A stretch of DNA of 43,248 nt from JBGZEX01 sp041846495. GTDB taxonomy: Bacteria; Bacteroidota; Bacteroidia; Bacteroidales; Marinifilaceae. Under the pieces are notes generated by a model, which saw nothing but the letters and a program-made list of their open reading frames with translations, did not search any database and was not told the origin of the DNA. Location: contig JBGZEX010000072.1 in the NCBI GenBank assembly GCA_041846495.1, positions 1 through 43,248 on the forward strand, given 5' to 3'. Each line of letters starts with the position of its first letter. Position 1 is the stretch's first letter. Below, piece by piece: positions 1-8,086 of the stretch. The translations under genes were made by a program, and so were the position numbers.

Positions 1-2120
1 CACTCGTCGGAAGTTCGGGGTCCGGTAAAACCACTCTGGCAGAAGCGATGATGTTCGAAGGCGGGGTCATTCCGCGCAGAGGCAGCGTAAGTGCTAAAAA
101 TACTTCTTCCGACTATCGTCCGGTTGAACAGGAGTACGGTTATTCCGTTTTTTCTACGGTTTTATATGCGGAATGGAAAGAACAGAAACTCAACTTTATA
201 GATACTCCGGGCTCCGACGATTTTGTGGGAGGCGTTGCCTCTGCGCTGGAGGTTGCCGATACGATTGTTATGGTGGTGAATGCTACTCAGGGAGTAGAAG
301 TGGGAACGGAGGTAATCGCCCGCCGGGTCAAGGCGGCCGGCAAGCCGATGATTTTTTTGGTAAATCAGTTGGATCATGAAAAATCCAATTTCGAACATAC
401 GATAGAGCAACTTCAAGCTTCTTTCGGGAGCCGCGCGGTTTTGGTGCAGTATCCCGTGAATCAGGGTACCGGTTTTAATGCCGTAGTAGACGTGCTTAAG
501 ATGGAAATGTATCAATGGGGACCCGAAGGCGGAAAGCCTCAGGTATTGCCCGTACCCGATTCGGAGAAAGACAAGGCCGAAGAACTCAGGAATACATTGG
601 TGGAAGCTGCTGCCGAAAACGACGAGACTCTGATGGAGTTGTATTTTGAAAAGGGAAATCTTACCGAGGATGAAATGCGTAAAGGAATACGCATAGGTTT
701 GGTTGAAAGGGATATATTCCCGATATTCTGCGTATCGGCGGAAAAAGATATGTGCGTGCGCCGGTTTATGGAGTTTTTAAAGAATGTAGCGCCTGCGGCT
801 TCCGAGGTGAACGGCAGGATGACCGTTTCCGGAGATGCCGTGGCCTGCGACGATAAGGATAAAACGTCGCTTTTCGTATTTGCGACTACCGTGGAACCTC
901 ATTTGGGGGATGTGAGTTATTTCAAGGTGATTTCCGGAGTGGTAAAGGAAGGGGATGATTTGGTGAATATGAGTAACGGAGCCAAGGAGAGATTGGCTCA
1001 GATATTTGCCGTGGCCGGTAAAAACCGGACGAAAGTGACGGAACTCCATGCGGGAGATATAGGAGCTACGGTAAAATTGAAGAATACGAAAAACGGCAAT
1101 GCCCTGAACGAAAAAGAATGCGATTATGTATATCCGGCCATAACCTATCCCAAGCCTCGGTTTCGTACGGCAGTGAGGGCGGTGAATAAGGGAGAGGACG
1201 AAAAAATGGCGGAGGTGCTTTCCCGGTTGCAGGAGGAAGATCCCTCTTTTACCATGGAGTATTCCAAAGAATTGAGACAGATGATACTTTCGGGACAAGG
1301 AGAGTTTCATTTGAATACGGTGAAATGGAGGATAGAGCATAACGATAAGATAGAGATTGAATATTATACGCCTAAAATTCCGTACAGGGAGACCATTACC
1401 AAATATGCGAATGCGGATTACCGGCATAAAAAACAGTCCGGAGGTGCCGGGCAATTCGGGGAAGTACATCTGGTGATACAGCCCTACGAGAGCGGTATGT
1501 CCGATCCGGTTTCCTATAAGATAAACGGCGTGGATACCAAGATTTCCATAAAGGGTAAGGAAGAACACGAACTTCCGTGGGGAGGAAAATTGGTATTTTA
1601 CAACTGTATTGTGGGCGGAGTGATAGAAGCCCGTTTTATGCCGGCCATATTGAAGGGTATTATGGAGAAAATGGAGCAGGGACCCCTTACGGGCTCCTAT
1701 GCCCGGGATATATGCGTATGCGTGTACGACGGTAAAATGCATCCCGTGGATTCCAATGAAATATCGTTTAAGCTTGCCGGAAGAAATGCTTTCAGTGCGG
1801 CTTTCAAACAGGCTGCACCCAAGATTTTGGAGCCTATTTACGATGTGGAGGTATTGGTGCCCGAAGATTGTATGGGAGATGTGATGAGCGATCTCCAAAC
1901 GCGAAGAGCCCTTATTATGGGGATGGATTCGGATAGCGGATTCCAGAAGATTAAGGCTAAGGTGCCTTTGAAGGAAATGCAGCGATATTCTACTGCACTG
2001 AGTTCCATTACCGGAGGGCGTGCGACCTTTGCAATGAGTTTTGCTTCCTATGAAAAAGTGCCTTCGGAAATTCAGGAGGAATTGCTTAAAGCCTACGAAG
2101 AGGAAGAGCGTGAAGAATAG
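1..2120 (+). CDS. EF-G paralog (EF-G2-like translation factor), 5' end missing
   Basis: This is an elongation factor G family protein that begins before the window; the frame is open from base 3, so at least 705 residues are present. The P-loop (GSSGSGKT, bases 9-35) is intact, and the EF-G domains II to V follow, including the domain IV block around GAGQFGEVHL and a C-terminal end rich in Glu. The G domain is unusual. The switch II motif reads DTPGSDDF (bases 201-224), with Ser where EF-G has the catalytic His. The switch I RGITI stretch reads YGYSV. The NKxD guanine motif reads NQLD (bases 363-374). Bacteroides encode a second EF-G (EF-G2) reported to translocate without GTP hydrolysis, and this gene resembles that class. 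It is not the housekeeping fusA. The assignment to EF-G2 is inference from these substitutions. Confidence 0.9.
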   Translation, partial: LVGSSGSGKTTLAEAMMFEGGVIPRRGSVSAKNTSSDYRPVEQEYGYSVFSTVLYAEWKEQKLNFIDTPGSDDFVGGVASALEVADTIVMVVNATQGVEVGTEVIARRVKAAGKPMIFLVNQLDHEKSNFEHTIEQLQASFGSRAVLVQYPVNQGTGFNAVVDVLKMEMYQWGPEGGKPQVLPVPDSEKDKAEELRNTLVEAAAENDETLMELYFEKGNLTEDEMRKGIRIGLVERDIFPIFCVSAEKDMCVRRFMEFLKNVAPAASEVNGRMTVSGDAVACDDKDKTSLFVFATTVEPHLGDVSYFKVISGVVKEGDDLVNMSNGAKERLAQIFAVAGKNRTKVTELHAGDIGATVKLKNTKNGNALNEKECDYVYPAITYPKPRFRTAVRAVNKGEDEKMAEVLSRLQEEDPSFTMEYSKELRQMILSGQGEFHLNTVKWRIEHNDKIEIEYYTPKIPYRETITKYANADYRHKKQSGGAGQFGEVHLVIQPYESGMSDPVSYKINGVDTKISIKGKEEHELPWGGKLVFYNCIVGGVIEARFMPAILKGIMEKMEQGPLTGSYARDICVCVYDGKMHPVDSNEISFKLAGRNAFSAAFKQAAPKILEPIYDVEVLVPEDCMGDVMSDLQTRRALIMGMDSDSGFQKIKAKVPLKEMQRYSTALSSITGGRATFAMSFASYEKVPSEIQEELLKAYEEEEREE

Positions 2121-2144
2121 GCTATTTTAGATTTTTGTGATATC

Positions 2145-2183
2145 GAGGTTGTTCGAAAAGCCGAGGGCTTTGCGGACAACCTC
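2145..2183 (+). terminator. stem-loop between EF-G paralog and rsmE
   Basis: An 8-bp outer stem (GAGGTTGT at 2145-2152 with ACAACCTC at 2176-2183) encloses a 6-bp inner stem (AAAGCC at 2157-2162 with GGCTTT at 2166-2171) and a GAG loop. The tail TTGCTTT is only weakly T-rich. The hairpin ends 14 bases before the rsmE ATG. It could be a partial terminator after the EF-G gene or a structure that limits rsmE translation. Confidence 0.45.
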
Positions 2184-2197
2184 TTGCTTTGAAGAAT

Positions 2198-2905
2198 ATG
2201 CATACGTTTTATACACCCGATATAGAGGGACGGAATTATATCCTTTCCGCCGAAGAATCCAAACATGCCGTAAAAGTTTTACGTTTGAAGGAAGGCGATG
2301 CCGTCGAATTGGTAGACGGTAAAGGCGGATATTACGATTGTCGTATCAAAATTGCTGCAATCAAAGCCTGTATGGTGGAAGTGGTGAGAAAAATCGAAAA
2401 CTACGGTTGTCGGGATTTTCGATTGCATATAGCTATGGCTCCCGTTAAAAATATGGAAAGAACGGAATGGATGATGGAAAAATGTACGGAAATAGGAATG
2501 GAAACCTTTACTCCCGTAAGGACGGAGCGTAGCGAGAGGGATACGGTGAAAACGGAGCGCTTGTTACGGGTGGCCGTCGCAGCTCTCAAACAGTCGCATA
2601 AAGCTTTGTTGCCTGAAATCAATTCCATGGTTTCTTTTGAGGAGTTTATCGAAAACGTATCGGAGAAACAGCGGTTTATAGCATATTGCGGGAGAGGAGA
2701 AAAGAAAGGGCTTTTTAAACTTTGCCGTCCCGGAGAAGATACGGTGGTTTTGATAGGTCCCGAGGGGGATTTTTCTCCGGAAGAGGTGGATAAGGCCGTG
2801 GGGAAGGGATTTATACCCGTATCCTTGGGAAATTCCGTATTGCGCACCGAAACGGCGGCCGTAGTGGCTTGCCATACGGTGGGTTTGGTGAATGAAAAAC
2901 GGTAA
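2198..2905 (+). CDS. rsmE: 16S rRNA m3U1498 methyltransferase RsmE
   Basis: RsmE methylates N3 of U1498 in 16S rRNA using S-adenosylmethionine. The 235-residue protein is of normal length. It has the N-terminal PUA-like part (MHTFYTPDIEG, then EESKHAVKVLR) and the C-terminal SPOUT knot with IGPEGDFS and LGNSVLRTETA, the SAM-binding signature of the family. The start is set at the ATG at 2198, because homologs begin with the M-H-x-F-Y pattern; an upstream TTG at 2189 would add only three residues. There is no clear Shine-Dalgarno sequence, as is common in Bacteroidota. A stem-loop lies directly upstream. Confidence 0.93.
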   Translation: MHTFYTPDIEGRNYILSAEESKHAVKVLRLKEGDAVELVDGKGGYYDCRIKIAAIKACMVEVVRKIENYGCRDFRLHIAMAPVKNMERTEWMMEKCTEIGMETFTPVRTERSERDTVKTERLLRVAVAALKQSHKALLPEINSMVSFEEFIENVSEKQRFIAYCGRGEKKGLFKLCRPGEDTVVLIGPEGDFSPEEVDKAVGKGFIPVSLGNSVLRTETAAVVACHTVGLVNEKR

Positions 2906-3014
2906 TGACGTTTTGGCACCATCGAGAGGTGTAGTATATGTCAAAAAGACAGTATTGCGAGATGTTTTTGAGATGGTATGCGGATTGTTTATGGTAGAAG
3001 GGAAGGGAGATTAA
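2892..3014 (+). CDS. possible 40-residue ORF between rsmE and clpB
   Basis: An ATG at 2892 inside the end of rsmE opens a 40-codon frame that stops three bases before the clpB ATG. The product would contain NDVLAPSRGVVYVKK and FEMVCGLFMVEGK. I recognise no family. The composition is protein-like, but the frame is short. It may be a real coupled leader peptide, the remnant of a gene, or chance. Confidence 0.2.
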   Translation: MKNGNDVLAPSRGVVYVKKTVLRDVFEMVCGLFMVEGKGD

Positions 3015-3017
3015 AAT

Positions 3018-5609
3018 ATGAGAACAGATAATTATACCATCAAATCGCAAGAAGTTTTGCGGAATGCGTTGGAATCGGCGCAGAGAAACGGCAATCAGGC
3101 CGTAGAGACCGGACATTTATTGATGTCCGTTTTTAAAACGGGAGAAAATGTAAGTCGTTTCGTATTTGCCAAATTCGGTATCAACGAGTCGGGATTGATT
3201 GCCGCTTTGGAGAGGATTATTTCCTCTTATCCGAAAGTTTCGGGCGGCGAGCCTTATTTTTCGTCCGATGCTTCAAAAGCTTTGGATTCCGCATTGAAGG
3301 AGGCGGGAAATATGGGAGACCAATACGTAGCCGTTGAGCATATTTTATTGGGAATATTGAACGGAAGGGACGATACGGCGCGGATGTTGAAAGATGCGGG
3401 TTTGGATGCGGAAGGATTGAGGCGGGTAATAGCGGAATTGCGTAAGGGAGCCAATGTGAATTCTCCTTCGGCCGAAGACAGCTACGATGCGTTGAATCGT
3501 TATGCCGTGAATTTGAATAAAAGTGCCCGGGAGGGGAAATTGGATCCGGTTATCGGTAGGGACGACGAGATTAGGCGGGTGTTGCAAATCCTTTCGAGGC
3601 GAACGAAGAACAATCCCATATTGATAGGGGAACCCGGTGTCGGCAAGACCGCTATTGCCGAAGGTCTGGCAAGGCGTATTGTTAATGGAGACGTGCCTTC
3701 GGATTTGGCTGCCAAGAGCATATATTCTTTGGATATGGGAGCTCTTATTGCGGGGGCCAAATATAAAGGAGAATTCGAGGAACGCCTGAAGGCCGTTGTA
3801 AATGAAGTTAAGGCATCGGACGGAGAAATTATTCTTTTTATAGACGAGATTCATACTTTGGTCGGAGCGGGACAGTCGGAAGGAGCCATGGATGCCGCCA
3901 ATATATTGAAACCTGCATTGGCGCGGGGGGATTTGCGGGCCATAGGAGCTACTACCTCGAATGAATATCAGAAGTATTTCGAGAAGGATAAGGCTTTGGA
4001 GCGCCGTTTTCAGAAGGTGCTTATAGACGAGCCCGATGTGATGAGCGCCGTCAGTATTATGAGAGGATTAAGGGAGAGGTATGAAAACCATCATAAGGTA
4101 AGGATAACCGATGACGCTCTTATCGCTTCGGTAGAGCTTTCCCATAAATACATATCGGATCGTTTTTTGCCGGACAAAGCCATCGACCTCGTGGATGAAG
4201 CTGCGGCGAAACTCCGTTTGGAAATGAATTCCGTTCCGGAGGAAATCGATGAGTTAGAGCGGAAAATCAAACAGTTGGAGATAGAGCGGGAGGCTATTAA
4301 ACGGGAAGGAAAGAGTAAGAAATTGGACGATATTGTCAGGGAGTTGGCGGATCTCAATGAGGAGCATGCCCATCTCAAAGCGGAATGGGAATCCGAACGT
4401 GCGCTTATCGATGAAATTCAGAAAAACAAGACGGATATGGAGAATTACAGGTTCGAAGCTGAAAGAGCGGAGCGGGAGGGCGATTACGGGAAGGTGGCCG
4501 AATACAGGTACGGGAAAATCAAAGAGGCGGAAAACCGTATTCAAGCTTTGAAGTCCGAATTGTCTGCCATGTCCGGAGATAAGATGTTGATAAGGGAGGA
4601 GGTAACCGTAGACGATATTGCTTCCATCGTATCCAAATGGACCGGCATACCGGTTGCCAAGATGCTGCAGTCGGAGAGAGAGAAATTGCTGTCGCTCGAA
4701 GGAGAACTCCATAAGCGGGTGGTGGGACAGGATGTGGCGATTACAGCCGTAGCCGATGCCGTGAGGCGCAGTCGTGCCGGAGTTCAAGACGGCAAACGTC
4801 CTATAGGTTCTTTCATATTCATCGGAACGACGGGGGTAGGAAAAACGGAACTGGCAAAGGCTTTGGCGGAGTTTCTTTTCGACGACGAATCGAAAATGAC
4901 CCGTATCGATATGTCGGAGTATCAGGAGCGTCATTCGGTCTCCCGGCTGATAGGAGCCCCTCCGGGATATATAGGGTATGAAGAAGGGGGGCAACTCACG
5001 GAGGCCGTAAGACGTAAACCTTATTCCGTCATCCTGCTTGATGAAATCGAAAAGGCTCATCCCGATGTATTTAATATTTTATTGCAGGTGTTGGACGACG
5101 GAAGACTTACGGATAATAAGGGGAGGGTTGTGGATTTTAAAAATACCATAATTATCATGACTTCCAATATAGGAGCCGATTTGATACGGGAAAAGTTTAA
5201 GAATTTGGACGAATCCGATAGAGAACGGTTGATAGAGGAAGCGGAACACGAGTTGACGGATTTGTTGAAAGAAACCATACGTCCGGAATTCTTGAATCGT
5301 ATAGACGAGATTATTATGTTCACTCCTTTACGTAGATCCGAGATTCGGGAAATTGTGGAATTGCAGGTCAAGAGCATCAACCGTATGTTGGAAGAAAACG
5401 ATATCCGTTTGGAATTGACCGCTAAGGCCATAGACTGGATTGCGGAGGCCGGTTATGATCCGCAGTTCGGGGCTCGTCCTGTAAAACGAGTGATACAGAG
5501 GAGTTTATTGAATGAATTGTCGAAATGGATATTATCGGATAAGGTTTCCGCTGCGGATAAGATACGGGTGGATGCAGCCGGTAATAAATTGGTGTTTTCC
5601 AATGTCTGA
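3018..5609 (+). CDS. clpB: ClpB (Hsp104 family) protein disaggregase
   Basis: ClpB is an ATP-driven hexameric disaggregase that works with DnaK in the cytoplasm. The 863-residue length is typical. Domains in order are the Clp N domain (about 1-145), AAA-1 with Walker A GEPGVGKT (204-211) and a Walker B at LFIDEIH, the coiled-coil M domain (about 410-530, rich in Glu, Lys and Arg), AAA-2 with Walker A GTTGVGKT (603-610) and ILLDEIEKAHPDV, and the C-terminal small domain. The long M domain separates it from ClpA and ClpC. The start at 3018 has a purine-rich GGAAGGGAGA at 3001-3010. I see no CIRCE element or clear heat-shock promoter upstream. Confidence 0.97.
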   Translation: MRTDNYTIKSQEVLRNALESAQRNGNQAVETGHLLMSVFKTGENVSRFVFAKFGINESGLIAALERIISSYPKVSGGEPYFSSDASKALDSALKEAGNMGDQYVAVEHILLGILNGRDDTARMLKDAGLDAEGLRRVIAELRKGANVNSPSAEDSYDALNRYAVNLNKSAREGKLDPVIGRDDEIRRVLQILSRRTKNNPILIGEPGVGKTAIAEGLARRIVNGDVPSDLAAKSIYSLDMGALIAGAKYKGEFEERLKAVVNEVKASDGEIILFIDEIHTLVGAGQSEGAMDAANILKPALARGDLRAIGATTSNEYQKYFEKDKALERRFQKVLIDEPDVMSAVSIMRGLRERYENHHKVRITDDALIASVELSHKYISDRFLPDKAIDLVDEAAAKLRLEMNSVPEEIDELERKIKQLEIEREAIKREGKSKKLDDIVRELADLNEEHAHLKAEWESERALIDEIQKNKTDMENYRFEAERAEREGDYGKVAEYRYGKIKEAENRIQALKSELSAMSGDKMLIREEVTVDDIASIVSKWTGIPVAKMLQSEREKLLSLEGELHKRVVGQDVAITAVADAVRRSRAGVQDGKRPIGSFIFIGTTGVGKTELAKALAEFLFDDESKMTRIDMSEYQERHSVSRLIGAPPGYIGYEEGGQLTEAVRRKPYSVILLDEIEKAHPDVFNILLQVLDDGRLTDNKGRVVDFKNTIIIMTSNIGADLIREKFKNLDESDRERLIEEAEHELTDLLKETIRPEFLNRIDEIIMFTPLRRSEIREIVELQVKSINRMLEENDIRLELTAKAIDWIAEAGYDPQFGARPVKRVIQRSLLNELSKWILSDKVSAADKIRVDAAGNKLVFSNV

Positions 5610-5635
5610 AAATGACGGATAAACGGTTCGGCGAG

Positions 5636-5675
5636 ATTCGCTCCCCTTGAAAATGCATTTTCAAGGGGAGCGAAT
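5636..5675. terminator. perfect 40-base palindrome after clpB
   Basis: Bases 5636-5655 (ATTCGCTCCCCTTGAAAATG) are followed at once by their exact reverse complement at 5656-5675. The RNA would fold into a very stable hairpin with a tight loop. A T-rich stretch (TCTTTTATTG) follows about 14 bases later on the + strand. The site lies 26 bases after the clpB stop and ahead of the next promoter, so a transcription terminator for clpB is the simplest reading. Confidence 0.7.
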
Positions 5676-5736
5676 TCGGTTTGGAGGTCTTTTATTGTAA
5701 ATACCATCCCGAAACGGGAAAAACGTTTTCACAGGA

Positions 5737-5767
5737 TTTGTTTCGACGTCGATAATAATTATATTTG
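5737..5767 (+). promoter_or_regulatory. Bacteroidota-type promoter of the SGNH/MBOAT cassette
   Basis: TTTG at 5737-5740 and TATATTTG at 5760-5767 match the -33 and -7 elements of Bacteroidota housekeeping promoters, with a 19-base spacer. The -7 box ends 20 bases before the ATG at 5788, implying a short leader. The site falls in a gap between a strong hairpin and the first cassette gene. Confidence 0.75.
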
Positions 5768-5787
5768 TATCGGATTTTACGGATTCG

Positions 5788-7158
5788 ATGAAAGATTATA
5801 CTTATCACCCTTTGCTTTTAGTTGCGGGAGTTGTGACGCTCTGCTTTTCGGCCTATTTTCTTCCGGATACTGCTATCGGGAATCATAAGATGCGTAAAGC
5901 GGATATATTATCCGATTTACGTTATCCGTCCCGGGAGGAAACGACGGATTCCCTGCCTTTTCCCCAGCCTTTGTCTAAGCCCGTATTCCGAGACAGTTGT
6001 CCGGAGGGAATGACTTGCATAGCCGATTATTCCGATTCCCTTTACCGGGGCATGTTGCCGTTTTACCGGGCTGTAGAAGAGTTGGAGTCCGGTGTCAGAG
6101 ATAATGTGAGGATTGCCGTATTCGGCGATTCTTTTATAGAAGGGGATATTATTACGGCGGATCTGAGGGAAATGTTGCAAAATGTTTACGGCGGACGGGG
6201 AGTGGGGTTTGTCCCCATAACGTCCGTAGTGAGTTCTTTTCGACAGACTTTACATCATCGTTTTGAAGGATGGGACTCTCATGCGTCTACGGATACGGTT
6301 TATTTTAACCCTAAGCTACAGTCTGTTTCCGGGCATTATTTTATTCCTTATGAAGATGCTTATGTAGAAGTCCGGGGACAGAAAAAATTCGGCAGTCGTT
6401 TGGATACTTTCGATATTGCGAATATATATTTTATAGCTAAGGATTCTTTGGAGATTTTTGTAAGCAAGAATAAAGGAAAAGAAAATTGCCACAGACCTTC
6501 GACCTCTTCTCTTTTGCAGAGAATTTCCGTATGCGGTCCGATGGCTTCTATAAGTTTTAAAGTTCGGGAGGCGGATTCTTCGGTTTTTTACGGTATCACA
6601 TTGGACGGTAAAAAAGGTATTTGTGTGGATAATTTTTCTTTAAGAGGAAGTTCGGGGCTTTCGCTTAGCGGCATACCGGGCGGGAATATCCGTCAATTCA
6701 ATAAATTCCGTCCCTATGATTTGATTATTTTGCAATTCGGATTGAATGTGGCTACGCGTAACAGTAAAAACTACGAAGGCTATAAGAAGGGGATGCTGCG
6801 TACGATTAAGCATCTCAAAGAGAATTTTCCTCAATCGGGTTTACTTTTGGTCAGTGTGGGAGATCGCGATTATAAGGATGGAAACGGAGAGGTGTATACG
6901 ATGCCCGGGATAAAGAATCTGGTCCGTTATCAGGAGTTGATTGCCTCGGAAGCACGTATAGCCTTTTGGAATTTATTCGAAGCCATGGGAGGAGACGGAA
7001 GTATGGCGAGGCTTGTAAACAATAAGCCGCCGATGGCGAATTACGATTATACTCATATAAATTTCAGGGGAGGGAAATTTATCGCGACAAAACTTTTTGA
7101 AGTTTTGAGGCATGGGAAAAGCGAATATAAAAGGAGGCAGATGTATGAAAAGGATTAA
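5788..7158 (+). CDS. membrane-anchored SGNH/GDSL-like protein, probable periplasmic acyl esterase or transferase
   Basis: This 456-residue protein has one N-terminal hydrophobic segment (about 8-25, LLLVAGVVTLCFSAYF) with no clear cleavage site, so it is probably anchored in the inner membrane facing the periplasm. SGNH-fold landmarks are present: block I FGDSFIEGD (nucleophile Ser115), a block III-like FGLNVATRN, and block V DYTH (Asp420, His423). Block III normally carries GxND; here it reads GLNV. It opens a three-gene set with a second SGNH protein and an MBOAT acyltransferase, the arrangement of O-acetylation systems such as AlgI with AlgJ/AlgX or PatA with PatB. The likely role is to transfer or remove acetyl groups on a surface or wall glycan. 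The substrate cannot be told. Confidence 0.75.
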   Translation: MKDYTYHPLLLVAGVVTLCFSAYFLPDTAIGNHKMRKADILSDLRYPSREETTDSLPFPQPLSKPVFRDSCPEGMTCIADYSDSLYRGMLPFYRAVEELESGVRDNVRIAVFGDSFIEGDIITADLREMLQNVYGGRGVGFVPITSVVSSFRQTLHHRFEGWDSHASTDTVYFNPKLQSVSGHYFIPYEDAYVEVRGQKKFGSRLDTFDIANIYFIAKDSLEIFVSKNKGKENCHRPSTSSLLQRISVCGPMASISFKVREADSSVFYGITLDGKKGICVDNFSLRGSSGLSLSGIPGGNIRQFNKFRPYDLIILQFGLNVATRNSKNYEGYKKGMLRTIKHLKENFPQSGLLLVSVGDRDYKDGNGEVYTMPGIKNLVRYQELIASEARIAFWNLFEAMGGDGSMARLVNNKPPMANYDYTHINFRGGKFIATKLFEVLRHGKSEYKRRQMYEKD

Positions 7159-8086
7159 AATTTATTTGATGTTTTTTCCCATTCTTTTCGGATTCGGTCT
7201 TGAGGCTCAAATTCTGATATCATTGCCTGTAATAACGGAATTCGGGACGGATACTCCTAAGGATTGGGCTCCGGATTTGCCCGTTCCTTTCGAAATGTCG
7301 TCCATGGATTTTCCTAAGATGGAGAATCTGAAATTATTGCCCTTGGAAGATTCTTCCGGATGTTTGAATACTTTTTACGAGAAACTTCGATTCAGGAACG
7401 AGCCGGTAAGAATTGTCCATATCGGAGATTCTCATGTAAGGGGTTATGTTTTTCCCGCTACTTTGAAGATGAATTTCGAACGGGATTTCGGGGATAAAGC
7501 CGTATTTCCGGATACATTGGATTATCGTACCAGTACGGGAATAGCCCGGGAAACCGGATTGCCGGGTATCGTATACCATGTGATAGGCATTAACGGAGCC
7601 GTATGTTCCGACTTTATACGGGAGGAACAACTCCGGCAGATTACCTCCTTGAAGCCGGATTTGATCATCATCTCATTCGGGACCAATGAATGTCACGGAA
7701 GGGGATACGATACTCGCCGGCATTATTCGTGCATGAAAGAACTTGTGGATTTATTGAAACTCCGTTCTCCGGAAACTTCGTTGCTTTTGACTACTCCTCC
7801 CGGTGCTTTTGTGAAAAAAAGAGTCAAAAAACGCCGCATACAAGTGGAAAATCCCCGTACGGAAGCGGTAGCGAAAAATATTATAAAATTCGGAAAAGAA
7901 AATAATATAGCATATTGGGACCTTTATTCTTCAATGGGAGGGAAGGGAAATGCAACTAAGAATTGGCGGAAATATAAATTGATTAATCGGGACGGTATTC
8001 ATTTTACGAAAGAAGGATATCGCCTGCAGGGAAATTTGCTGTACGAGGTAATATTAAAGGCTTATAATAATTATGTGGCAAATTGA
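7145..8086 (+). CDS. secreted SGNH/GDSL-like protein, second of the cassette
   Basis: A 313-residue protein with a signal peptide (MKRIKIYLMFFPILFGFGLEAQ). Block I is HIGDSHVRG (Ser96), block III is SFGTNECHG, which keeps the Asn of GxN, and block V is DGIH (Asp283, His286), so the catalytic triad is complete. The start at 7145 is preferred over 7112 because it begins the signal peptide and follows a strong AAGGAGG at 7131-7137. The gene overlaps the previous one by 14 bases. Its intact triad and exported location fit the periplasmic transferase partner of the following MBOAT protein. An esterase role is also possible. Confidence 0.8.
   Translation: MKRIKIYLMFFPILFGFGLEAQILISLPVITEFGTDTPKDWAPDLPVPFEMSSMDFPKMENLKLLPLEDSSGCLNTFYEKLRFRNEPVRIVHIGDSHVRGYVFPATLKMNFERDFGDKAVFPDTLDYRTSTGIARETGLPGIVYHVIGINGAVCSDFIREEQLRQITSLKPDLIIISFGTNECHGRGYDTRRHYSCMKELVDLLKLRSPETSLLLTTPPGAFVKKRVKKRRIQVENPRTEAVAKNIIKFGKENNIAYWDLYSSMGGKGNATKNWRKYKLINRDGIHFTKEGYRLQGNLLYEVILKAYNNYVAN

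Noticed and set aside
777..1898. 373-codon minus-strand open frame inside the EF-G paralog
   Set aside because: Antisense to conserved EF-G domains, no ribosome-binding site and no recognisable domain.
5720..5729. AAAACGTTTT palindrome before the SGNH promoter
   Set aside because: A 10-base AT-rich palindrome is expected by chance.
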